46,974 bases of DNA from Bordetella parapertussis. GTDB lineage: Bacteria > Pseudomonadota > Gammaproteobacteria > Burkholderiales > Casimicrobiaceae. The notes below the pieces were generated by a model that made no database searches, was not told the origin of the DNA, and worked only from the letters and a program-made list of their open reading frames with translations. This document shows, one piece after another, positions 8,356 to 16,138 of the stretch (positions are counted from its first letter, which is position 1; each line of letters begins with the position of its first letter). The position numbers and the translations under genes were made by a program. The stretch lies in contig CALQLA020000040.1 of NCBI GenBank assembly GCA_943331295.2, positions 1 to 46,974 of the forward strand, read 5' to 3'.

Positions 8356-8390
8356 GCAATCCGATTGCAATAATGAAATGGAAAATTTCA
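8356..8390. promoter_or_regulatory. Two palindromes between xsc and iclR, probable IclR operators
   Basis: GCAATCCGATTGC at 8356-8368 is a perfect 6+1+6 palindrome. TGAAATGGAAAATTTCA at 8374-8390 is a perfect 6+5+6 palindrome whose core resembles the E. coli IclR site (TGGAAAT...ATTTCCA). Both lie between the divergent starts at 8268 and 8411, in an AT-rich island. They would let one regulator control xsc and itself. Confidence 0.6.
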
Positions 8391-8410
8391 CTCAGCGGAA
8401 TCCTGTCGCA

Positions 8411-9241
8411 ATGCAAGGCACTTCCTCCCTGCCGCCTTCGTCGACGCTGCGCGCGTTTGCGCTGGTCGAGCTGATCGCGAACGCCGGCGTCCCCGTCAGC
8501 CTCGACGAGCTGACGAAGCTCTCCCTGCTGCCGAAGCCCACCGTGTTCCGAATCCTCGGCCTGCTGGCGGCCGGCGGCATCGTGGCGCGGGAATCGCTGG
8601 GCAAGCGCTACTGCGTCGGCCCGCGACTGTCGGGCATCGCGCTGCAGGTGCAGATGCATTCGCCCGCGCGCGAATGGCGGCAGTCGATCCTCGCCCGGCT
8701 GGTGGAGGAGACCGGCGAGACCTGCAACTTCACGATGCTGGACGGCAACGAAGTCGTGTACCTCGAGCGCGTGGAGACCTCGTCGCCGGTGCGATTGCAC
8801 ATGGAGAGCGGCTCGCGCGTGCCGCTGCACTGCACCGCGAGCGGCAAGCTGTTCCTGGCGCAGATGACGCCGGCCGAGTTGCGCCGGGCGCTGGGACCGG
8901 GCCCGCTGAAGCGCTACACGCCGCGCACGGTCACCAGCGTCGACGCGCTGGAGAAGACGCTGCGCAAGGTGCGCGCCGAGGGCGTGGGCGCCGACATCGG
9001 CGAGTACCTCGAAGGCTCCGTCTGCATCGCCGTCCCGGTACCCGACCGCGACGGGCGGATCTACACCGCCGTCGCGCTGCACGGCCCGGCGCCGCGAATG
9101 ACGCTGAAGAAAGGGCAGGACTGCCTGCCGGCGCTGCGGCGTGCCGCCAGGTCGCTGGCTGAGACCGCGGGTCCGGACGCGATTCGATCCCGCGACAGCC
9201 GCAAGTCCGCGCGCGCCGGACGCGGCAGGTCGACGCCTTAG
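8411..9241 (+). CDS. IclR family transcriptional regulator (divergent from xsc)
   Basis: A 276-residue protein. Residues about 12-65 form the winged helix-turn-helix (LRAFALVELIANAG, then LSLLPKPTVFRILGLL). The rest is the IclR effector domain, with the hallmark LHCTASGKLFLA and a later GSVCIAVPVPD segment. Such regulators bind small carboxylates or aromatics and act as repressor or activator. ATG 8411 was chosen because the conserved domain begins right after it and the palindromes at 8356-8390 would lie inside longer versions (8342 or 8378). The arginine/serine-rich tail after residue 255 looks non-conserved. Position suggests control of xsc by a sulfonate or its product. Confidence 0.87.
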   Translation: MQGTSSLPPSSTLRAFALVELIANAGVPVSLDELTKLSLLPKPTVFRILGLLAAGGIVARESLGKRYCVGPRLSGIALQVQMHSPAREWRQSILARLVEETGETCNFTMLDGNEVVYLERVETSSPVRLHMESGSRVPLHCTASGKLFLAQMTPAELRRALGPGPLKRYTPRTVTSVDALEKTLRKVRAEGVGADIGEYLEGSVCIAVPVPDRDGRIYTAVALHGPAPRMTLKKGQDCLPALRRAARSLAETAGPDAIRSRDSRKSARAGRGRSTP

Positions 9242-9270
9242 GCAAGCCCGATGCGAATGCGGCGCGGGCC

Positions 9271-9357
9271 GTAGCCCGGGTTGAGCGCCAGCGAAACCCG
9301 GGGGCATTCGTGCCCCCTGTTACGCCCACCCGGGTTTCGCTTTCGCTCAACCCGGGC
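9271..9357. repeat. BIME-like pair of inverted REP-type palindromes around a hairpin
   Basis: Copy 1 (9271-9303) begins GTAGCCCGGGTTGAGCG and continues AGCGAAACCCGGG. Copy 2 (9329-9357) is the same unit inverted, reading CCCGGGTTTCGC then GCTCAACCCGGGC. Between them GGGGGCA-TTCG-TGCCCCC (9300-9317) is a perfect 7-bp hairpin. The whole element can fold into nested stems. Related single copies occur elsewhere in the window. Such elements are usually intergenic and spread by RAYT transposases. Confidence 0.85.
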
Positions 9358-9411
9358 GACAGAAGGGTGGCGTGCCGCCAGGTTGCGCGGCCTCCCGCGG
9401 CGACGCTCCTC

Positions 9412-9417
9412 TACAAT
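9412..9417 (+). promoter_or_regulatory. -10 like box (TACAAT)
   Basis: The string CTACAATG lies just downstream of the BIME-like repeat. It is the only AT-rich box before the large open frame, and it argues that translation begins after about 9425. No clear -35. Confidence 0.33.
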
Positions 9418-9533
9418 GCGCGTGTAGCCCCGCCGTGCGTCCTCCCGTGCCCTTCCCGCCCCCTCCCCATTGCCGCAACGCCGCCGGCGAACCCGTTCCC
9501 CCGGGTCGCCGGCGCGAGGCGGGCCACGCCGCG

Positions 9534-11927
9534 GTGCGCCTCATCGCGCTCGTGGCCGTCGCCGCCGCGGTCGTCGCGTTCGGCTTTCGCTATCCCGCGC
9601 ACTACCAGCGCCCGCCGGCAACGGCCGCTGCCACCACCGCCGCGCCCGCGATCGGCTGGATCGACAGCCCGGTCGCCGACACCATCGCCGGCACCGCGTT
9701 CGCGACCAGCGGCTGGGCGCTGTCCCGCGCCGGCGTGCGCGCGGTGGAGATTCGCATCGGCGACCGCCGCTACCCGGCGAAGATCGGCATCGCCCGGCCC
9801 GACGTCGCCGCGGTGAACCCCGGTTACCCCGACAGCGCAGCCGCCGGCTTCGAATTCAGCGGCGACTTCGCGGTGGAACAGGCCGGCGACCTCGCGGCGC
9901 AGCAGACGGCGCTGATCGTCGTCGTCGCGAAGGACGGCGCCGAGACGGTCCTCGGCCGCAGGACGCTGGTGGGCGGCGCCGCGATGACGCGCTGGCGGGC
10001 GCTGCTGGACGAGCGCCCGGCACTCGCCTCCCCGCCGCTGCGGTTCCTGATGATGACGTCCGGCGTCGGTGCCGGCGGCGCCGACGGCATCGGGACCACG
10101 TACCTGCCTTACCTGTCGCGGACGATGCAGGTCGGGATGGCGGTGCCGATCCTCTACCTGCGCACCACGCGCGGCGCCGGCGGCGACTGGGTGTTCGATC
10201 CCGATTTCGACCTGTCGCGCAAGTGCCGCGACCGCGCGATTGCCGACGACACGCTGCACGGCGTGATCCGGCACGCGATCGACCGGCAGGTTCCCGTGCA
10301 GTTCATCCTCAACGGCGGCATCTGGGCCGACTCGACCTGCGACACGCCCGAGTGGGACATCAACGACCACCTCGAGGCCAACCGCGCCAACTGCCAGTGG
10401 ACGCAGGACAACGAGGTGCTGGCCGACGACTACCTGCGCAACCTGCCCGGCTCCACGCACTCGCCGGAACTGGCGCGCAGCCTCACCTACAACGTCTACG
10501 CGAGCCGCGTGCGGCACTACAAGCGGCGCAACCTGCAGGCCGCCGCGACGGTCGTCGCCGCGTTCGCCCGCGAGCACCCGGACCTCTTCGCCGGGGTCGT
10601 GCTCGACGCCGACACCTACATGAACCCGTTCGTCGGCGACGGCCGCTGGTACGACTACAACCCGGGAATGCTGAAGCAGTTCCGGCACTGGCTCGCAGGC
10701 AGCGGCCCCTACGCGGGCTCATCCCCGCCCGGCGTGCCGGACCTCTCTTCGTACCGCCGCGCGAAGCCGCTGTCGCTCGCCGACGTGAACCGGCTGGCGC
10801 GGAAATCCTGGAAGCGCTGGGACGAGGTCGACCCGCCGCGCGTGTTTCCGGGGCTGAAGAAGGCGCCCGTCCCGCCGGGCGCGCTGCCGTTCTGGGAGGA
10901 CCCCTGGCACGTGGAATGGGACAGCTTCCGGAAGCACGTGATCGCGCTCCACTACGACGAACTCTCCGCATGGGTGGCGGCGACGGGCATTCCGCGCGAC
11001 GCGATCCTGTCGGCGCAGGCGTTCATCGCGCCCGACCCCGGCAACCGGCCGGTGTCGGTCCACATCGTCGGCGGCAGCCCCGACTACGACTCGGCCGGCG
11101 TGTCGATCGAGGGCGCGATTCCGCGGCAGGGGCGGCTGGGCACGATCCTGTACGGCCCGGCCGCCGAGAACCATCACACGATGCCCGACGGGCACAGCCT
11201 GTTCGCCACGCTGGCGCGGCTGGACCCGGGCTGGGGCATCGTCGAATACAACGCGACCGACCTGAAGCACCCGGACGAGCGGCCGACGTACGCGCAGTCG
11301 TACCACACGTTCCGCGACCTCTTCAATTTCGACGGCAGCCGGATTTCGGTGATGGCGTGGAACGGCTCGAACGGCCTGTTCCGCGACCAGCCCGGCTACG
11401 TGCCGTTCACGTCGTGGCGCAACACGCCGGGCGAGGACGCGATGCGCGACTTCCTGGTCGAGCATGCGGACCTGCCGCGCGGCGCGCGGCTGTGGACGTT
11501 CGGCTCGCCGCGGCACGCCGACGCCGACGGCTGGACCGTAGAGGGCGGCACGCTCGTCGCGGGCGCTGGCCACGTCGATCTCGCCTTCGACGGCAGCGTC
11601 ACGCTGGCGTCGCCGCCAGGCCAGGTGCTGCGCGCGGCGAGCATCGAGACGCTGTTCGTCGGCGTGAACGATGATGCGCGCCCGACGGCGATCCGGGTGG
11701 AGGCGCGCCGCGACGGCGACGCGGCATGGACCGCCATCGCGCCCGCGGCCGCCGGAAGCGCGACGCGACGCGAGGCGCCGGGCTACGCGGTGCCGCTGGC
11801 GTGGCCCGCCGGCTGGCGCAGCGAACGCGCGATCGCGGGAGAGATCCGCGTCACGCTGGACTTCGCTCCCGGCACGCGCCACGCGCGGGTCCGGCGCGTC
11901 GCGCTCTATCCGCGCGCGCCGGGGTGA
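9534..11927 (+). CDS. Membrane-anchored or exported protein of unknown function, possible TIM-barrel hydrolase
   Basis: About 797 residues from GTG 9534, chosen because a classical anchor (RLIALVAVAAAVVAFGF) starts there. The frame is open back to 9372 with other GTGs at 9435 and 9447, but that part is proline-rich and poorly gene-like. After the anchor comes an Ig-like segment (IGWIDSPVADTIAGTAF, then SGWALSRAGVRAVEIRIGD). The body is rich in W, Y, D and N (WDINDHLEANRANCQW, VVLDADTYMNPFVG, YNPGMLKQFRHWL, GIVEYNATDLKHPDE), which suggests a sugar-active barrel. A C-terminal beta domain starts near 690. I do not recognise the family; glycoside-hydrolase-like is a guess from composition. Convergent with the protease, 12 bp apart. 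Confidence 0.8.
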   Translation: MRLIALVAVAAAVVAFGFRYPAHYQRPPATAAATTAAPAIGWIDSPVADTIAGTAFATSGWALSRAGVRAVEIRIGDRRYPAKIGIARPDVAAVNPGYPDSAAAGFEFSGDFAVEQAGDLAAQQTALIVVVAKDGAETVLGRRTLVGGAAMTRWRALLDERPALASPPLRFLMMTSGVGAGGADGIGTTYLPYLSRTMQVGMAVPILYLRTTRGAGGDWVFDPDFDLSRKCRDRAIADDTLHGVIRHAIDRQVPVQFILNGGIWADSTCDTPEWDINDHLEANRANCQWTQDNEVLADDYLRNLPGSTHSPELARSLTYNVYASRVRHYKRRNLQAAATVVAAFAREHPDLFAGVVLDADTYMNPFVGDGRWYDYNPGMLKQFRHWLAGSGPYAGSSPPGVPDLSSYRRAKPLSLADVNRLARKSWKRWDEVDPPRVFPGLKKAPVPPGALPFWEDPWHVEWDSFRKHVIALHYDELSAWVAATGIPRDAILSAQAFIAPDPGNRPVSVHIVGGSPDYDSAGVSIEGAIPRQGRLGTILYGPAAENHHTMPDGHSLFATLARLDPGWGIVEYNATDLKHPDERPTYAQSYHTFRDLFNFDGSRISVMAWNGSNGLFRDQPGYVPFTSWRNTPGEDAMRDFLVEHADLPRGARLWTFGSPRHADADGWTVEGGTLVAGAGHVDLAFDGSVTLASPPGQVLRAASIETLFVGVNDDARPTAIRVEARRDGDAAWTAIAPAAAGSATRREAPGYAVPLAWPAGWRSERAIAGEIRVTLDFAPGTRHARVRRVALYPRAPG

Positions 11928-11939
11928 GCCCGCCGGGCG

Positions 11940-14702
11940 TCAGCGGCAGACGGTGCCGGGTGCGGCGAAGATCTCGCGCGTGATCGACTTCGACTGCGAA
12001 ATGCCGTCGACCGTGTACGCGAAGGTCGCGTGGTTGCCGTCGGCGAATGCCAGCCTGAGTTCGCCCACCGGCTTGCCGACCACCTTCGCCGGATCGAACG
12101 GCACCGCGTTGAACGGCGGGCCGGTGCCGGTGTAGAGCATCCCGGCGTAGGTGCCGGCGCCGGTCGGCACCGCGGTCGCCGCGAGCCACAGCGGCCGCCC
12201 GTTGGCGGCGAACGTGAACCAGGTCGCGAAGATCGTGTTGCCCTGGTGGGTGAGGTTCACCCCCCACCCGGATTCCGATCCCGCGGGCGCGTTCCACCAG
12301 ATGCCCTGGTAGTTGGTCGCGAGCGACAGGTCCGTCGTGCCGCCCCATGTGCAGGTGGGCACCGGCGTCGCGAACACCTGGCGGGTGATGCTCTTGACCT
12401 GCGCGGTGCCGCCGACGTTGTAGGCGAACGTGCCCTTGTCCGGATCGCTGAACGAGAACGTCGCGGTGCCGGCCGGCACGCCGGCCACCTTCGCCGGGTC
12501 GAACGACACCGCGCTGAACGCCGGGCCGGTGCCGCGATAGAGCGTGCCCGAGTAGCTGCCGGACGCGGTCTTCGGCGCGGCGACGACCATCCACAGCGGC
12601 GCGCCGTCGACGTCGAACGTGTACCAGGTGGCGAACAGCGTGTCGCCCTGGTGCGCGAAATTGATGCCCCAGCCCGACTCGGAACCGCCGGGCGCGTTCC
12701 ACCACAGGCCCTCGTAGTTGGCGCCGGCCGCCGCGGGCGCCACCGGGCCGGTCGTCGGCGCGCACATCGCGGCGCGCGCGGGCGCCGGTCCCGTGCCTTC
12801 CTGCGTCCAGCCGCCGTCGCTAAGGATCGCGTCGCGCAGGTCGACTTCGGCGGTGTAGCGCCGGCGCTGCGGCGACGCGTTGTCGGCGAACCGGTAGACG
12901 GGACGCGTCGTCGCGGGGCAGGCGCCGGTGGCGGCGGAGGGAACCTCGATGTAGAACGCCGCGTCGCTTTCCCGGATCCAGTGCTGCGCCGGGTCGGCGA
13001 GCATCGCCGCGCACTCCCCCGCCGAGGCCGAGTGGAAGCGCGTGTCGCCGTAGGGCGGCGGCGCATACAGCCGGCAGACGGGGCGCGCCGCGGCCGGCGC
13101 GACGGCGGGATCGGTATAGGCGAGGAAGCGGTAGCCGGTGCGGACCCAGCCGGCCGGGACGCCGTTGTCGCGACCCGCGATCTCGAACGGGTCGACGGTG
13201 ATGAAGTAGCTGTCCTGCGCCGCGTTGTAGTACTCGACGACCGGCGTCGTCCGGCCGGGGTTTGCCGCGTTCGGCGCGAGGTACTGCGCGACCAGCGGGA
13301 ACGCGATGTCGAAGCGGCCGTAGTAGTCGGTACCCGACTGCAGGTCGCACGCCGACGCGCCGCCCGTCAGCGTGCCGCGCACTTCGTACCAGCCGGCGGC
13401 GGCGTTGCGCGTGAAGAGTCCGCTGCCGCTGCTGCCCGGCTCGGTGACGCCGCGCGTCCACGTCATCTCGATGTAGCTGCTGTTGTCGCCGAACGTCCGG
13501 TAGCCCAGCACCTTGCCCTCGCTCCACTTCTTGAGGTCGCCGCTAGGATGGTGGATCGCGTCCGCCGGCGTGCCGGCCGCAAGCGGACCGTCGGCGCTCC
13601 ACGCGGCGAAGGTGGTGCCCTTGGGCGCCGGGGCGTTCAACTGGACCAGCGCCCAGTCGAAGTCGACGCTCCGCGCGAGGAGGCGGGCGCCGCCCGCCAG
13701 GACGACGTAGTTCGGCACCGCGACGCTGCCGCAGGCGGCGGCCTGGTAGAACCAGTAGGTGTTGATCGAGCCGGCCGAGGCGGCGGCGGTGCCGCGCCCG
13801 ACGGCGGGGTCGTCGGTGTCCTCGAGGCAGTGGTCGGCGGTCAGGTACCACGGCGTCAGCGAGTTCACCGAGTCGTTGAGCAGGGTGCCGGAGCACAGAT
13901 ACGTGACGCCGCTGATCGTGACCAGCATCCGCGCCACGGCGTTGGTCGCGGACGCGAGCTCCTGCTGCTGGACCGGAGCGAGGCAGGCGATGTCCACCTC
14001 GCACGCGCCCGCGGTGCCGATGTTGCTGTCGAATGCGCGCAGCGAGCGGCCCGCGGCGACGAGGTGCGAGACCTGCGGCAGCGCGAGTTCCGCAGCGTCT
14101 GCACTCGTGCCATCCGGCAGCGAGATCTCGAGCGTCGCGGTGTCGCCTTCGAGCACCGGCGACCAGTACGGGGCCGCGCCGGCGATCTCGGCCGCGGTGT
14201 AGGGACCGAACACCTGCGCGCCGGGGTCGGACCCCTGGAACCGGACGGTGAGACCGGGCGGCGCATCGCGCAGCATGACGGCCAGGCGCACGGCGGCCGC
14301 GGTGGGCGAAGCGAGGGTGAGCTGCGCCGCGCGCGTGCCGTCGGCAGCCCGCTGCCACGGCAGCGCCGAGAGCGCCACGACGGACTGCGCGGGAGGCACG
14401 GTCCGGGCGAAGCCGACGGCAAGCCGGCCGCCCTTGTTGCGGCGGGGCGAATCGGAGCGCGGGGCGGCGGACCGGGACTTCGGGGCAGCGGCTTCCGCCG
14501 CCGTGGGGGGGGCGAGGACGATGGCGCGGGCGGGCGCGTGGCGGGACAGCACGAACGTCGCGGCCGGCGCGTCCTTGCGCACCAGCGCCGGCGGATAGGT
14601 GGCCGGCGGGACGGACATCTGGGCCTGCACCGACATGGCCGCCGCCAGCGCCAGCCACCCGAGGAACCCGGCGCTGCGGCCGGGAAGCCCCGCTTTCGTC
14701 AT
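11940..14702 (-). CDS. Secreted trypsin-like serine protease with duplicated C-terminal domain
   Basis: About 920 residues with a signal peptide (LGWLALAAAMSVQAQ). The catalytic triad is visible: His in WYLTADHCLED near 291, Asp in SVDFDWALVQL near 347, Ser in EPGSSGSGLF near 423, as in lysyl-endopeptidase-like S1 proteases. A DUF5648-like lipase/beta-propeller-type segment follows (VVEYYNAAQDSYFITVD). Two repeats of about 125 residues end the protein, each opening NYxGxWWNAPxGSESGWG (near 661 and 795). Start choice: ATG 14702 gives a normal signal peptide; ATG 14747 would overlap the surA end by 11 bp and adds a basic leader. It lies where pdxA or ksgA often follows surA. Probably acts outside the cell or in the periplasm. 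Confidence 0.86.
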   Translation of the reverse strand: MTKAGLPGRSAGFLGWLALAAAMSVQAQMSVPPATYPPALVRKDAPAATFVLSRHAPARAIVLAPPTAAEAAAPKSRSAAPRSDSPRRNKGGRLAVGFARTVPPAQSVVALSALPWQRAADGTRAAQLTLASPTAAAVRLAVMLRDAPPGLTVRFQGSDPGAQVFGPYTAAEIAGAAPYWSPVLEGDTATLEISLPDGTSADAAELALPQVSHLVAAGRSLRAFDSNIGTAGACEVDIACLAPVQQQELASATNAVARMLVTISGVTYLCSGTLLNDSVNSLTPWYLTADHCLEDTDDPAVGRGTAAASAGSINTYWFYQAAACGSVAVPNYVVLAGGARLLARSVDFDWALVQLNAPAPKGTTFAAWSADGPLAAGTPADAIHHPSGDLKKWSEGKVLGYRTFGDNSSYIEMTWTRGVTEPGSSGSGLFTRNAAAGWYEVRGTLTGGASACDLQSGTDYYGRFDIAFPLVAQYLAPNAANPGRTTPVVEYYNAAQDSYFITVDPFEIAGRDNGVPAGWVRTGYRFLAYTDPAVAPAAARPVCRLYAPPPYGDTRFHSASAGECAAMLADPAQHWIRESDAAFYIEVPSAATGACPATTRPVYRFADNASPQRRRYTAEVDLRDAILSDGGWTQEGTGPAPARAAMCAPTTGPVAPAAAGANYEGLWWNAPGGSESGWGINFAHQGDTLFATWYTFDVDGAPLWMVVAAPKTASGSYSGTLYRGTGPAFSAVSFDPAKVAGVPAGTATFSFSDPDKGTFAYNVGGTAQVKSITRQVFATPVPTCTWGGTTDLSLATNYQGIWWNAPAGSESGWGVNLTHQGNTIFATWFTFAANGRPLWLAATAVPTGAGTYAGMLYTGTGPPFNAVPFDPAKVVGKPVGELRLAFADGNHATFAYTVDGISQSKSITREIFAAPGTVCR

Positions 14703-14736
14703 CCTGCGCGGCGCGCGGCGGCGCCCGGGAGTCACA

Positions 14737-16128
14737 TCACTTTTCATCAACCTTGATCTCGACGTAGGCGCGGTCGCGGATCTGCCGCACCCACTCCTGG
14801 AACGCCTCCTCGGACTTGCGCTGGCGCATCGCCTGCCGCGCCTGCTCGCGCTGCCGCTCCGAGGTGACGTCCTGTGTCCTGCGCCCGCTGACCTGTATCA
14901 GGTGCCAGCCGAACGACGTCCGGACCGGCCCGGACATCTCGCCCGGCTTCAGCTTGTTCATCGCCTGCTCGAAGTCGGGAACGGTGTCCCCCGGCGAGAT
15001 CCAGCCCAGATCGCCCCCCTTGGAGGCGCTGGCGTCCTCGGAGTTCAACTTCGCCTGCTCCTCGAAATTCGCGCCGCTGTCGAGGCGGTCCTTGATCCGC
15101 TCGATCTTGATCTTGCCGTCGCTCTCCGACGTGACCTCGTTGACCTTGACCAGGATGTGGCGCGCGCGCGTCTGCTCCACCACCGTGGGCTCGTTGCGGC
15201 TGCGTATCTCCTCGACCTTGACGATGTGGAATCCGGTCGGCGACCGCAACACCGGCGAGACTTCGCCGGGCTTCATCGAGCGCACCGGCTCGCTGAAGAC
15301 GGTGGGCAGCCGGGCCGGGGCTCGCCAGCCGAGGTCGCCCCCCTTCAGCGCGTCGGGCGCGTCGGAGAAGCCGGCGGCGACTTGCGCGAAATCGGTGCCG
15401 CCCTGGATCTGCTTCAACGCCTCCTCGGCGCGGCGGCGGCGGACGTCGATCTGCTCGGGCGACGCCTGCTCGGGCACCGTCACCAGGATGTGCGCCAGCC
15501 GGTACTCGGTCTCGCCACCGGTCTGCGTCTTCATCGTGGCGAGGAAGTTGTCGACCTCGGCGTCGGAGACCGAGATCTTGCTTTCGACCTCGCGGTCGCG
15601 CAGCCGCTGCACCATGATCTCGCTGCGGATGTCCTCGCGATACTTGGCGTAGGAGATGCCTTCGCGCTCGACAGCCTTGCGGAACTGGTCCCCCGTCATC
15701 TTGTTCTCCTGCGCGACGCGGGCGATCGTGCGCTCCACCTGGACGTCGTCGACGCGCACCCCCGTCTCCTTCGCGTACTGCATCAGCGCGCGCTCGGTGA
15801 TGATCCGCTCCAGCAGCTGCTTGTCGAGCACGTCGGCGGGCGGCGGCGTGACGTTCTGCGCCTTCATCTGCGTGGTGACGGTGCGCTTCTGCTCGTCGAG
15901 GTCGTACTGCGTGACCGCCTCGTCGTTGACGACGGCGACGACGCGGTCGAGGGTCACGATCTTCGCGTTCGACAAGGGCGGCGGCGCGGGACGCGTCGCG
16001 CCGGGCCGGGGCCCGGTGGCGGGCGCAGGCGTCGGGGCCTGAGCCGCGGCGGCAAAAGCGAGGGCTGCGAGGGCCCCCGCGGCGGCCCGCAGGAGTGCAC
16101 GGCCGGGAAATCGGATCTGGGCAGTCAC
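14737..16128 (-). CDS. surA: Periplasmic chaperone / peptidyl-prolyl isomerase SurA
   Basis: A 463-residue protein with a signal peptide ending near AFAAAAQA, the SurA N-terminal chaperone domain (VVAVVNDEAVTQYDLDEQ) and two parvulin rotamase domains (EYRLAHILVTVPEQA near 210 and TRARHILVKVNEV near 320). It escorts outer-membrane proteins, LptD among them, through the periplasm. GTG 16128 is the start: GAGG, overlapping the lptD stop codon, lies 8 nt upstream, and no ATG fits. The lptD-surA gap is 10 bp, so the two are one operon. A proline-rich linker (residues 32-52) after the signal is longer than in E. coli. Confidence 0.95.
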   Translation of the reverse strand: MTAQIRFPGRALLRAAAGALAALAFAAAAQAPTPAPATGPRPGATRPAPPPLSNAKIVTLDRVVAVVNDEAVTQYDLDEQKRTVTTQMKAQNVTPPPADVLDKQLLERIITERALMQYAKETGVRVDDVQVERTIARVAQENKMTGDQFRKAVEREGISYAKYREDIRSEIMVQRLRDREVESKISVSDAEVDNFLATMKTQTGGETEYRLAHILVTVPEQASPEQIDVRRRRAEEALKQIQGGTDFAQVAAGFSDAPDALKGGDLGWRAPARLPTVFSEPVRSMKPGEVSPVLRSPTGFHIVKVEEIRSRNEPTVVEQTRARHILVKVNEVTSESDGKIKIERIKDRLDSGANFEEQAKLNSEDASASKGGDLGWISPGDTVPDFEQAMNKLKPGEMSGPVRTSFGWHLIQVSGRRTQDVTSERQREQARQAMRQRKSEEAFQEWVRQIRDRAYVEIKVDEK

Positions 16129-16138
16129 GCTGGGAACC

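Noticed and set aside
9300..9317. Terminator of iclR
   Set aside because: The stem is strong but no T run follows. It lies inside the REP pair, so I list it as part of the repeat.
12030..14756. Plus-strand open frame of 908 codons
   Set aside because: Antisense to the serine protease. Arg/Gly-rich with no recognisable motif.
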